64,000 nucleotides of DNA from Haemaphysalis longicornis (lineage: Eukaryota > Arthropoda > Arachnida > Ixodida > Ixodidae): NCBI GenBank assembly GCA_013339765.2, contig CM023449.1, forward strand, positions 106,122,417-106,186,416, given 5' to 3'. Under the pieces are notes generated by a model. It saw nothing but the letters and a program-made list of their open reading frames with translations. It ran no database searches and had not been told where the DNA came from. This document shows, piece by piece, positions 43,151-54,489 of this stretch (the stretch's first letter is position 1; every line of letters starts with the position of its first letter). A program made the position numbers and the translations under genes.

Positions 43151-46100
43151 GTGAGTACAAGGACTTATTTTTGGTCTGTAGGGTCTTTGTAGTGTGTGTT
43201 TGGTTTCACCCAATTGTCTATGAACATGACGTGGGCTGGCGAACACCCACCCATTGCGGTATGACCCATTCTTTTAAAGGGAAGAGAAAATGCATTTGCG
43301 TTCCTTGATTTTATTAGATTTACCCAACCTTCTAAAACGTAAATTCAAGATATTTTCATAATTCATTGTTTATAATTTAGGAGACACCTTTGAAATGCTC
43401 ATTTTGAGGCACATCACAAGCAATCGGTTGGCAGCACAACTAGCAGTGACGTCATTTTAAGAACATCTGAGAGTTAAACGCTCTTGTACACCCAATATTT
43501 TAAACAAAATATATCCTTTGAAGGTTCCCATAACTGTTCGCTGTGGCTAGCGTTCTTTCCAGACGTAACCCAGCTGAGATCTTAGCGTTCCGTTCAGACA
43601 GAGCCGACGGTGAAATTGTATCATATCATACCGACGAAAGGAAAACCGGCTGATTGGCAACACTTCAATACTGTATCTTGTGTAGGGGTTGCGCCTCTGA
43701 TAATGGAGCTATCATCCCGAGTTGCATTCTCCCAGGGCTTGATTTTTGGTTTTGATGTTGTGCTTTGTACTGCTAATGCACACTAAATGTAAAGTTTTGT
43801 GAATTTTTGCAGCAACCAGACCGGATTCTTCGAATGACAAAGAAGAAAATAGCAGTTCTGGACGTCATTTTTGATCCACCAGCGCAAGAAGTCTCGGCTC
43901 CTCCAAAGGTGTAATGTGTGGTGCACTGCTCCAGTAGCACCTTATTACGAAAAGGCATCAATAGCTTCTTGGGATTAATTTATTTTTCAAATTTGTAAAT
44001 GCTTTTAGGGATTGACTATGGCAGATTGCCTGCACGTTGCAGGATGGGCTGTGCCAGCAGTAGTCCTGTTTTGCCCTTTTTTGTCACGTCATTGGTGGCA
44101 GACGTATGCCACATACAAATACTTCACCTAAGTAGTTTTTTTTCTTCGCACAGCAAAAAGAGAAGCCAAGGAAAGCCAACCAGGAAAAGAAGAAAAGAGT
44201 CCTGGCGGCAAGGGCACACAAACAGCGCTGCATCTTGAAAAAGAGGAAGCGGCCGGAGTCCTCGGACAACACTGGTGATGACGAGCTTGTTGAGAGGAGA
44301 GCTCTAAACACCGCTAAGAAAAGAATCAGGCTCCTCGAGGACCAGCTGCTTGAAGAACGGGGAGGCCACCACCGCCTTCAAGAGCTGGTTTACACAACAA
44401 TTGGTAAGTCCAAGCCTCTTTTTGTAAGAGGTTTCTGATTGGTGTATGGAAAGAAAGAAGAGTGGCGTCTGGAACTTAGTGTGTGGATATCACTTAGAAT
44501 TCTTTTTGTGTCCTTTAGTTTTGTTGTACCGTAGTAGAATTACCTAAAAAGTACAAATTAGTAGTTTCGGCGTGGAAAATAATGAGGGCCTGTTGTATTA
44601 TTAACTGTTATTGTCTTTTACAGAGAGGCTGCTGGACCTGGCGGATACCCCCAGGCCTGACCTATGGCAGCGGTACCCAACCGATGGCAGGGTATTTACC
44701 AATCCTTAACGCATCTTTGCTGTACGACAACTTAATTCTGTCGGGTCTGGCCTACTTAGGAGGGGCTGTTGAACAAGTTAATCAAGTTTGCAAAGGGAGA
44801 GTGCAATGAACACGAAGCATGCCAGAGCAGGCCAAAAACAACTGTTGCTAAAGCAGAAGACAAAGTCGTCCCTCCAATGTGCCCGCCGTTGCGAGCAGGC
44901 AGCTGCATGCGGGCAAAGCTGGGTAACATCACCCTATCGCCTCGCCATCTACACTTATCTTCACGAGTGAAAACCGCCCTCCTTCTGATCTGCGTTCGGA
45001 GTTCCTTGTAGCGCACGTCACGGAGGAATTGTTGGCTGGTAGAGGTGGAAAGCTTTGCTTTAAAAAGCCTAGAGACAGAATTGGGGGACTCATTCAGTAT
45101 GAGTGCAGAACTGTAGTAAAAGGAGTTTAGCCCGTACAAACTTCGATCAGCTTATCAAGTGGTAAGGTAGACACCTATGTCACAGCAGGTTACTGCTTTC
45201 ATCCCCTGTGCTAATCATTGGCAGTTCTAGAAATTTTCTTGCACCTCTTTGTACATTCAGTTGGACCACTGGGTTCAAGCTTCAAGTGATATAGAAGAGA
45301 CAGCTGCAGGCCCTTCTGGTTCTGGAGGCTGTGCACAAGTAAGTACTGCTGTATGTATGTCCTGTTAGATATTCTGTGCAGTGCATTTTCTGCTCATTAC
45401 GAAGCTCGTTGGGTCATTGTGCAAACTTTCTTTGTATAAAGTCCAACTTTCTACTTCTGGCTACACCCATTAGTTCTTACATTATCTGTAGAAATGAAGC
45501 AATTTCTACATTGTCCTTTTGTCTTACTTTGCGAGTCTGCAGAAGACCTACAGAGGCTTCAGTATTTGTACTCAAAGTACAGTGCAAGGGTTAAAAATTA
45601 AAAATAACTGGTGGTGTCAAAAGCATGATGTATACAACTAGGCTGTCCAAGGAAGTGGTGATCTAAATGGATGGATGTATCTGGGTTGAAAGAGTCTGTA
45701 ATCTGAAGCTGTAAGTTTCCACGTGCTGAAGTTGGTGCTAGTACAGGGGACAAAAACAGCTGCGTTACTCCTAATGATGCAGCCCACTGTCCAGCAGTCT
45801 TTCAATGTGAACATGGGAGCTGGCCCATTGGCAAGCAGGTTTGCTAAGATAAAGTGGCATGCCATTCTAGGTACTGGTGTAGGGTGTACGTCTCAACGTG
45901 CCACCTTTGCGGCTCGGACGGGTGGCAAAAAACAGCTGTGTATTGTGTGTCCTGCGTTACTTCTCGTGCAGTCACCAGCCCAGCGGCTTCCAGAAATGCA
46001 CGCGGCAACCGGTACGTCGGCAAGCGGCTCTGCTCAGGTAAAGTGGCATGCCATTCTAGATACTGGTGTAGGGTCTACGTCTTAACGTGCCACCGTTGCG

Positions 46101-49100
46101 GCTAGGACGGGTGGCAAAAAACGGTGTATTGTGTTTCCTGCGTTACTTCTCGTGCAGTCACCAGCCCAGCGGCCTCCAGAAATGCACGCGGCAGCCGGTC
46201 CGTCGGCAAGCGGCTCTGCTCAGGTAAAGTGGCATGCCATTCTAGATACTGGTGTAGGGTGTACGTCTTAACGTGCCACCGTTGCGGCTAGGACGGGTGG
46301 CAAAAAACAGCTGTGTATTGTGTGTCCTGCGTTACTTCTCGTGCAGTCACCAGCCCAGCTGGCCTCCAGAAATGCACGCGGCAGCCGGTACGTCGGCAAG
46401 CGGCTCTGCTCAGGTAAAGTGGCATGCCATTCTAGATACTGGTGTAGGGTGTGCGTCTCAACGTGCCACCGTTGCGGCTAGGACGGGTGGCAAAAACCTG
46501 TGTATTGTGTTTCCTGCGTTACTTCTCGTGCAGTCACCAGCCCAGCGGCCTCCAGAAATGCACGCGGCAGCCGGTCCGTCGGCAAGCGGCTCTGCTCAGG
46601 TAAAGTGGCATGCCATTCTAGATACTGGTGTAGGGTGTGCGTCTTAACGTGCCACCGTTGCGGCTAGGACGGGTGGCAAAAAAACTGTGTATTGTGTGTC
46701 CTGCGTTACTTCTCGTGCAGTCACCAGCCCAGCGGCCTCCAGAAATGCACGCGGCAGCCGGTCCGTCGGCAAGCGGCTCTGCTCAGGTAAAGTGGCATGC
46801 CATTCTAGATACTGGTGTAGGGTGTACGTCTTAACGTGCCACCGTTGCGGCTAGGACGGGTGGCAAAAAACCATGTATTGTGTGTCCTGCGTTACTTCTC
46901 GTGCAGTCACCAGCCCAGCGGCCTCCAGAAATGCACGCGGCAGCCGGTCCGTCGGCAAGCGGCTCTGCTCAGGTAAAGTGGCATGCCATTCTAGATACTG
47001 GTGTAGGGTGTACGTCTTAACGTGCCACCGTTGCGGCTAGGACGGGTGGCAAAAAACTGTGTATTGTGTTTCCTGCGTTACTTCTCGTGCAGTCACCAGC
47101 CCAGCGGCCTCCAGAAATGCACGCGGCAGCCGGTACGTCGGCAAGCGGCTCTGCTCAGGTAAAGTGGCATGCCATTCTAAATACTGGTGTAGGGTGTGCG
47201 TCTCAACGTGCCACCTTTGCGGCTAGGACGGGTGGCAAAAAACAGCTGTGTATTGTGTGTCCTGCGTTACTTCTCGTGCAGTCACCAGCCCAGCAGCCTC
47301 CAGAAATGCACGCGGCAGCCGGTCCGTCGGCAAGCGGCTCTGCTTAGGTAAAGTGGCATGCCATTCAAGATACTGGTGTAGGGTGTACGTCTTAACGTGC
47401 CACCGTTGCGGCTAGGACGGGTGGCAAAAAACTGTGTATTGTGTTTCCTGCGTTACTTCTCGTGCAGTCACCAGCCCAGCGGCCTCCAGAAATGCACGCC
47501 GCTGCCGGTCCGTCGGCAAGCGGCTCTGCTCAGGTAAAGTGGCATGCCATTCTAGATACTGGTGTAGGGTGTACGTCTTAACGTGCCACCGTTGCGGCTA
47601 GGACGGGTGGCAAAAAACTGTGTATTGTGTTTCCTGCGTTACTTCTCGTGCAGTCACCAGCCCAGCGGCCTCCAGAAATGCACGCGGCAGCCGGTCCGTC
47701 GGCAAGCGGCTCTGCTCAGGTAAAGTGGCATGCCATTCTAGATACTGGTGTAGGGTGTACGTCTTAACGTGCCACCGTTGCGGCTAGGACGGGTGGCAAA
47801 AACACTGTGTATTGTGTTTCCTGCGTTACTTCTCGTGCAGTCACCAGCCCAGCGGCCTCCAGAAATGCACGCGGCAGCCGGTCCGTCGGCAAGCGGCTCT
47901 GCTCAGGTAAAGTGGCATGCCATTCTAAATACTGGTGTAGGGTGTACGTCTCAACGTGCTACCGTTGCGGCTAGGACGGGTGGCAAAAAACAGCTGTGTA
48001 TTGTATGTCCTGCGTTACTTCTCGTGCAGTCACCAGCCCAGCAGGCCTCCAGAAATGCACGCGGCAGCCGGTCCGTCGGCAAGCGGCTCTGCTCAGGTAA
48101 AGTGGCATGCCATTCTAGATACTGGTGTAGGGTGTACGTCTTAACGTGCCACCGTTGCGGCTAGGACGGGTGGCAAAAAACTGTGTATTGTGTTTCCTGC
48201 GTTACTTCTCGTGCAGTCACCAGCCCAGCGGCCTCCAGAAATGCACGCCGCTGCCGGTCCGTCGGCAAGCGGCTCTGCTCAGGTAAAGTGGCATGCCATT
48301 CTAGATACTGGTGTAGGGTGTACGTCTTAACGTGCCACCGTTGCGGCTAGTACGGGTAGCAAAAAAATTGTATTGTGTTTCCTGCGTTACTTCTCGTGCA
48401 TTCACCAGCCCAGCGGCCTCCAGAAATGCACGCGGCAGCCGGTCCGTCGGCAAGCGGCTCTGCTCAGGTAAAGTGGCATGCCATTCTAGATACTGGTGTA
48501 GGGTGTACGTCTTAACGTGCCATCGTTGCGGCTAGGACGGGTGGCAAAAAACTGTGTATTGTGTTTCCTGCGTTACTTTTCGTCCAGTCACCAGCCCAGC
48601 GGCCTCCAGAAATGCACGCGGCAGCCGGTCCGTCGGCAAGCGGCTCTGCTCAGGTAAAGTGGCATGCCATTCTAGATACTGGTGTAGGGTGTACGTCTTA
48701 ACGTGCCACCGTTGCGGCTAGGACGGGTGGCAAAAAACTGTGTATTGTTTTTCCTGCGTTACTTCTCGTGCAGTCACCAGCCCAGCGGCCTCCAGAAACG
48801 CACGCGGCAGCCGGTCCGTCGGCAAGCGGCTCTGCTCAGGTAAAGTGGCATGCCATTCTAAATACTGGTGTAGGGTGTGTGTCTAACCGTGCCACCTTTG
48901 CGACTAGGACGGGTGGCAAAAACAGCTGTGTATTGTGTGTCCTGCGTTACTTCTCGTGCAGTCACCAGCCCAGCAGCCTCCAGAAATGCACGCGGCAGCC
49001 GGTCCGTCGGCAAGCGGCTCTGCTCAGGTAAGCTCTGCATGCCATTCTAAATACTGGTGTAGGGTGTACGTCTCAACGTGCCACCGTTGCGGCTCGGACG

Positions 49101-52100
49101 GGTGGGAAAATGCAGCTGTGTATTGTATGTCCTCCATTACTCAGTAGCCTCCCCAGATATTGCCTGTTCAGTTCCATGCGAATCTCATCATTGCACTGGT
49201 GTAGTTGTGCTTGACCATCGCCTCCTGTATTTTTACAATGCCGAAAGCATCATCCCGGACTGGCCGACGAAGCCCTCTCCTTCTACTCCGGCCATTCTCC
49301 CCCAATCTGTAGCCTTCCCGGCACTTCAGTCACGTGACCAGTTCATCTCGTGGTGACGTGTGGTGGAAAGCGGCAACGTTAGCAAAACGTGCTTCGCCGC
49401 GGATCTGAGTTTTGTATTGCTGGCGCGAGCGCTATTACTTTGGAAATCTCAAAATCGGGTGCCTTGGCAACCAGGCACAAGCAGCTCTCGAATTCAGCTA
49501 CAGTTGGGTGATCTCGGGTGAGCTTTGGGCCCCACCTTACGACAGGTGGGCACTGTAGGCGTACCCCTCGCTCCCACTGGGAAGCGCACGATGTGTTTGG
49601 CATTGTAAAATACAGAAGGCAATGACATGACCCTTTGCAAGCCACTCTACCCTGGCATGTTGCATAGACACCAGGGAGGCATTTGGCTTCTTAACTATTC
49701 CCTCACCGCACCTGTTCAAAATCATTCAATTGAATGATACTTTGGGAGTGCCTTTCATAGCGCTCCAGGCGCTTGCTCGAACAAGTTATAGCTGTTTGGA
49801 GTTAGATCAGAAAATGGCCTTTCAAAATCAGTTTTTTTTATTGCTACATGATTTTTGACGCGAGTTTGAATCATGTGGGTGTGAAAAAGGGGCGTGGTCA
49901 TCACGAGTCACTGCTACCAACGAAGAATTGTGGCCACTCTTAATTATTCCGCATCAGTGTTCGGCGTTTGTTATCAGGGTGTGAATGACGTACTGGCAAA
50001 TGATTTTCGATCGTCAAGTTTGCACTGTGACTGTGATAATCCCAGAAAACGGCTGAAAATGTCAAGCAATGCCTGCTTGCGAAGCTACTTGATGATTTTA
50101 GGCAGTTTTATTGCCTTTTCACACGTTGTTTAAGTTGTGTGATAGTTCTACTTACCCAGGACAATTCGCGAACAGTTTACAACAGTTTCGGTTTCATTTC
50201 TGCATCGCGTGATTCATATTTAGTGCTGCTACGCAGTTATCCAACTTCAAGGCTACCGGCCATGGCACTATGAGCGTGCCGTGACATCCTCGAACAAAGC
50301 ATGCTGCTCCTGATTTCATTGAACCCTAACCCGATTTGTGCAATAAGAACTTCAGATGCAAGTCAAAAGGTCACACCCAGTCGCCAAATATCTGTTCCGA
50401 CGAGGTTAGCGCTTCAAACTGGCCTTACACACTGCCAGCTCATCGCCTTCCAGTTTCGTTTCGATACGAGGGTATCTCCGGGGGTCTAGTGTTGCTGCTT
50501 AGTTGAACTGTCTATTCGGACGCAGTTTCCGACAAGTTTTTGTGCTGTTTCATTTCATAAATGTTAGGTGGCGCTGCAATTGAGGAGGCTCAGTGTGCTG
50601 ATCTTTTTTACCGGGCAACAGCTACTCAGCCAAAGTAGGGCATGATTCTAGCGCATTACTCCTCATTATTGCAAGCAAGGCTGGAATTGCTAGTCAGAAG
50701 GTGATGATAAAGCTCAACTTTATGTTTTTAGAGATAACTGACCGTGAACGCCAACAAGCATCAACCACGCAGTTCTGTTTTCAACTTCATACATGTTTTT
50801 CCTCATCGCATGCTTGTCCCAATTACTGTGCTGGCTGTAAATTCAAAGTCAGTCATTGGCAAGACGTTTTTTACATTACGTGGGGCAAATTGGTGCCTTT
50901 GATAATGTGAAACCGCCAGATTTCTTCCATGGAACTACCCGTAAATTGCACATATTGAATTGGAGGTGGGCTTCACGCATGACACGAGGACCGCACGTGC
51001 TAACAATTTTTTTTATATCTGAAAAACGTGTTCCGCGCACGGCCACATTTTTTTCTAGGGCGTGTTTTTGAGCATGACATTTTACGCTGATTTCTGGGAT
51101 TATCAGTGTCAGTGCAAGCTTGACCATCTAAAATCGTTCGCCGGGACATCATTCGTGCCCTGATGAGCACTGATGCGGTAACATTTAGTGGCACACATTC
51201 TTCGTCCGGTAGCAGTGATGCGTGATGACCACGCCCCACGATGACGCCGAACACCTTGTCAATGATTATGACAAGCACAATATCGTAGGCAAGCAAGCGA
51301 TGTGAAAAAATCTGGTTTGAGTTGAAAGCCAATTTTGTGTTTGATGCTTGTTGACGCAGCACTTTCATTTTAGGTTCATTATGTTCTGGCTTGCTATGAT
51401 AGCCATGCTTGCAGGAATAAGATACTATGCGCTATAATCGTGCCCAGCAAGCTTTCACTCAGGCGCTGTCGTGCTATGAAGTGAGTTCAGCACTACAAAC
51501 CTACTACATTGCACTGCCACCTAACATTTCGACAAGGAACAATATCAAGCCTGTTGGAGACGGGTCAGAATAGACCGTTCTACTAAAAAGCGACACTAGA
51601 CCTCGGGAAGTAGCTTCGGACAAAAACGACACTGGCTGGTGGGCAGCAGGCAGTGTTCAAGGCCAATTAATTGGAAGTGTTGTCGTCGTCTGAACTGATA
51701 TCTGACGACTCGGTGTTATCTTTCGCCTTTCAGCAAAATCTGTTATCGCAGAAGTAAGGCGTGGGTAAAGTGGAAGTACGAGCGGTACGCTTGTTTCGAG
51801 GAACAGTAGCGGGCAACTGAGGCACCATGGCAAATGACCGTGTAGTTGGGTAACTGTGTAGTTATATTTTTTATAAATTTGAGAACACCTTGATAATTAC
51901 TTCTCATATTTTGAAATGATGTGCAGCCCTCTGTCTCGGATCCAAGCAGCGAAAGGGAACAGGAGGGGCCGCCACTTTTCATGGACATCGAAGGCATGGT
52001 ATGTCACAGAACATGCAAGATACAATTGTTTTCTTTTTGAACTTACCAAGTGTTGCTCACCCTTTATTATCTTTCCACAATCCTGCGCTCTTTCTGTGCA

Positions 52101-53181
52101 GGTCCACATTGGAAACCAGAACTTCGTGCCGTCTGAAAAGTGGCAGCACCTCCTGCGCATCCCTCGCGACTCCTTCTTTTGCAAAGAGGGGGCGCGGTCC
52201 ACGAATAGGGTGAAGGACAATTTGCATGATTTTGCTCTAACAAACAAAAACGGTTAGCCCTGTAGTTGATTTTTTTCTTAATCCATTCAATGAGGAAAGT
52301 AGATATGATGTTCTCGGAACACTGAGCAAAAAGTGCTAGGTCTACGCAATTGAATACATACCCGTACATTCCCATTCCGCATAGAACTGAAGTAGGCACA
52401 ATTCTTTCTTTAAAAATTTATTTTGTGAGATCTCGGTGCTCAGTATATAATAGGTTTTTAAAAACATCCTATATACAAATCTCTTGACGAGCTCCTAATA
52501 AAATGTACCGCCCCCTTTCGGCGCACCCTCATTCCTCTCCATTGCTTCCTGTAATTCTCATAATGAATGCAATTAGTCTTGTTCAATTTAGTTTTATTTG
52601 TCCAATTCATTCTGCTCGTGCACCCTTGGGTACCTCCTGCAAGCGACTGTTTTACTCTTTTTGGCCGTGTTGTTTTTATTGTAGAGAACACACCAACGCA
52701 ACGGGTGTTTGTTTTTGAAAGACGGTTTGTACCTTTCATGCACCGAAAATAAATCAAACAGTAATCGCATCTTGACAATTGTCACCAAACCACGCTAATA
52801 ACGTGGCTGTACAAAAAAATTAATTTATGTATTTAGCAACGCCCGATGGCTATGAGTGGAGCCTAAACTAGTGCGAGAACCAAGGGCGAGTTGGCGTAAT
52901 TGGTGCCAGACATCGAAAGTGATTACTTTGATAAAAATGGAAAGTATAACAATATGTAAAAGGTGCTGGTTTAGGAAGAGGGTATGCACGCTCAGCTAGG
53001 TTTTATGCCCGTCCCGAAAACATCCCGTTGTGTTGTTGCACATTTTAAAGTAGCCCTCCCACAGCAAAGCAGTGTCTCTCTGCAGTTTTGCGTGCAGTTT
53101 TGCGTGGGCGAACTGTTTTTGCTGCAGTGTTACCCAAACACGAGGCTGCCTACGACGCCGCAGAAGAAGGGAAAGAATCAG
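42942..53181 (+). CDS. multi-exon gene, probably BEN-domain related, with an exon-repeat array
   Basis: Plus-strand gene inferred from serial exons with matching phases: 42942-43150, 43813-43908, 44154-44403, 44624-44691, 45261-45338, the 66-bp exon array (45972-49027), 51927-51998, 52102-52252 and perhaps 53128-53181. The N-terminal exon resembles the AYVRY...DG start of arthropod BEN-domain proteins. The middle has a basic coiled-coil-like exon. The distal exon VHIGNQNFVPSEKWQHLLRI resembles the first half of a BEN domain, a DNA- or protein-binding module of chromatin factors. The second half of that domain is diverged. Exons from 44624 onward have phase-0 outer junctions up to 52102, so array exons can be added or skipped without a frame change. 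Transcription is unproven, and one-base shifts in exons 1-2 leave pseudogene status open. Confidence 0.55.
43813..44403 (+). CDS. exons 2 and 3: acidic/basic linker and coiled coil
   Basis: Exon 2 is 43813-43908 (after TTTTTGCAG, donor AAAG|GTGTAA). Exon 3 is 44154-44403 (after CTTCGCACAG, donor ATTG|GTAAGT). Exon 3 encodes QKEKPRKANQEKKKRVLAAR, then KKRKRPESSDN and a leucine-spaced helix KKRIRLLEDQLLEERGG, ending LQELVYTTIG. This reads as a nuclear-localisation-rich segment plus a short coiled coil. The phase of exon 2 does not match exon 1 unless there is a one-base error. Confidence 0.6.
44624..44691 (+). CDS. exon 4
   Basis: 68 bp after TCTTTTACAG, continuing exon 3 in phase 1: ERLLDLADTPRPDLWQRYPT, then DGR. 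Ends AGG|GTATTT in phase 0. Without splicing here the frame would stop 18 bases on (NP then TAA), which supports the donor. Confidence 0.55.
45261..45338 (+). CDS. exon 5
   Basis: 78 bp, phase 0 at both ends, after TACATTCAG and before GTAAGT. Encodes LDHWVQASSDIEE and ends AAGPSGSGGCAQ. This end resembles the end of the repeated exons (GPSASGSAQ), suggesting the array arose from an exon of this type. Confidence 0.65.
45783..45850 (+). pseudogene. diverged first relative of the repeated exon
   Basis: Aligns with the 66-bp repeated exon (PTVQQSFNVNMGAGPLAS). At the homologous donor position it has AT (AAG|ATAAAG) instead of GT, so that donor is lost. A nearby CAG|GTTTGC would give a frame change. 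Probably a dead edge copy. Confidence 0.5.
45840..49115 (+). repeat. tandem array, period about 186 bp, each unit an exon plus intron
   Basis: Seventeen units plus flanks at 185-190 bp spacing. Each holds a 66-bp segment between a pyrimidine-rich CTTCTCGTGCAG acceptor and a CAG|GTAAAG donor, and 120 bp of intron-like sequence. The exon is 22 codons, phase 0-0, beginning SPAQRPPEMH and ending GPSASGSAQ. Exon starts are 45972, 46158, 46347, 46534, 46721, 46907, 47093, 47282, 47468, 47654, 47841, 48030, 48217, 48402, 48588, 48774 and 48962. Units 3 and 12 are 67 bp, unit 8 ends in a TAG codon, and unit 14 has lost its acceptor AG. Thirteen are intact. Spacing of variant units (3, 8, 12, 17) suggests block duplications of four to five units. 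Confidence 0.9.
45972..49027 (+). CDS. 17 tandem 22-residue exons (13 intact)
   Basis: If all intact copies are spliced in, they add a proline/alanine/serine/glycine-rich linker of nearly 300 residues between the coiled-coil half and the BEN-like half of the protein. Because each exon is a whole number of codons, the linker length could vary by alternative splicing or by copy-number change. The intron part is as conserved as the exon, pointing to recent tandem duplication rather than to selection on the peptide alone. Whether any of the copies is spliced is unknown. Confidence 0.6.
49116..49705. other. intron or spacer, no gene recognised
   Basis: The open plus frame 49078-49356 has a protein-like middle (VVVLDHRLLYFYNAESIIPD) but no family match. 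It could be intron or an unrelated fragment. Confidence 0.25.
49706..51068. repeat. dispersed 1.4-kb repeat, copy 2 (intron of the BEN-like gene)
   Basis: Same orientation as 31930-33575 and colinear with it, without the SINE. Family unknown, no ORF. Confidence 0.8.
51150..51870. repeat. partial inverted, rearranged third copy of the dispersed repeat
   Basis: Several segments match copy 2 in reverse complement: near 51195-51235 (to 49885-49925), 51523-51540 (to about 50562), 51585-51610 (to about 50475-50500) and 51815-51830 (to about 50259). Order is mostly inverted with one block out of place. Confidence 0.6.
51927..51998 (+). CDS. distal exon before the BEN-like exon
   Basis: 72 bp, phase 0-0, after GATGTGCAG and before GTATGT. 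Encodes PSVSDPSSEREQEGPPLFMD, then IEGM, directly joinable to the next exon's VHIG. Acidic linker composition. Confidence 0.65.
52102..52252 (+). CDS. BEN-like exon
   Basis: Begins after TCTTTCTGTGCAG. The first two thirds (VHIGNQNFVPSEKWQHLLRI, then PRDSFFCKEGAR) match the start of BEN domains, including the spaced hydrophobic and Trp positions and DS-F-KE. The rest (STNRVKDNLHDF) does not show the usual ALWG-type segment. The donor G|GTTAGC is weak. Assignment rests on my memory of the family. Confidence 0.5.
52260..53127. other. intron-like sequence, no gene recognised
   Basis: AT-rich, with short ORFs only. Confidence 0.3.
53128..53181 (+). CDS. possible further exon
   Basis: 54 bp between GTTTTTGCTGCAG and CAG|GTTTGT. 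One frame reads CYPNTRLPTTPQKKGKNQ, similar in character to the basic, TP-containing tail after BEN domains. The phase fit to the BEN-like exon is imperfect. Confidence 0.3.
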
Positions 53182-53189
53182 GTTTGTCT

Positions 53190-54480
53190 GCTTCAATAAA
53201 AAAAGAGTAGTTTCAAATAACATGCTGATAATTGCTAAGAGCGTAATATTTTTATAAGAACAATCACACGTGCTTTGTTTCACGCTCACGTTGGATTGCA
53301 CTCAGCTTCACCGGGTCTCGTTCTTAAAAAAGAATAACCACCTATGAATTTTTTTCTAATATTTAGATGGTGATGTGTTGAGGTAGCTCAAGCCAATGAC
53401 AACAAAACATGTATAGTTTGATGGTTATGACTGGAATTAGTGGGTCAATTAGTTTTATGTATGCGCTGTTGGAAATGGAGATTTTTCTAGGGCAACGTGA
53501 GTGTACAACATAATAATAAAAACGAGATTGTTGCCTGTACATGGAGAAGAACATTTTCCAAATGTATCCCCAATATTTCTGAGTGCGGAACTTTTTGGAT
53601 TAACTGGACATGCAATAACTAATATTTAAACCAGAAGCGTCTTTGAAAAAAAGCATGCACTGATTCTAACCTTGCACGCTTTCAATGAGGAAGAAACAAC
53701 TTCTTTATTCAATCGGTAGGTAATCTCGAATGTGAGAAACATCGTCCCTGCATCAACGCTCCCGGTCATAAACCCGTCTCTAGCACATAATTCTCCGTCC
53801 CTTCCCTAAAAGAGAGAACACAAAGAGTGAGTAAAAATGGCTAAACCAATTTTAAAGGGCTCTAGCTGGCGTTCCAGAAGCACTCTTGCTTACGCTATAC
53901 ATCGACGTGGACGCAAGTGCAGTGCTTTTCGGTGTGATGTTAGAGGAGGACACCATTTCGGAAGTGACAAATTTGACCCTTTCGCTGCCATAACTAAAAA
54001 GGGCATAAGGAATTTAACGAGGCTTCGGTGGCACTGTCTGGTCCGAAGCGATGACCGAAATAAGCATGATTTACTCTTTTTCATTTAGTTTTCTTGAAGC
54101 CAAAGTGGAGGCCACACGAAAAGTTTTGTTTTTCGAAGGATGCATTCCCACATTTTCGAGCAACGCGTTCTTGCTCGAAAATCTACTGTTGTTAGTTTGA
54201 TTTGGAACAGAGATGGCTTCCCCTTTTGGTTTAAACAACTGTGCCTTCACTATATCCATCATGTACAGTAAACGATCGTCGGAATAGACGGATAAATTAT
54301 TTCTAAATCAGGCGTTTGTTTAGCAACATTGTTCGTGTTATAACGTGGAATGTTTGGCGATGGCTTAGAAGGTTTTGTATGGAGTCAGAACGTTTCGCTT
54401 TATCGCGAAAAAAATTTAAAGAAGGTTCAAATGTGAGAAAATAAACTTTGCGAGGCGCGGGCCTTTAGAGGGGGGGGTGT
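53190..54480. other. no gene recognised
   Basis: AT-rich. The plus frame 53837-54088 is basic and histidine-rich but matches nothing known to me. Confidence 0.3.
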
Positions 54481-54489
54481 TGTGGTTTG

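Noticed and set aside
45840..49115. Tandem array as a CRISPR or plain satellite
   Set aside because: The unit is too long and uniform for CRISPR and there are no variable spacers. Conserved splice sites and phase make exon duplication a better reading than plain satellite.
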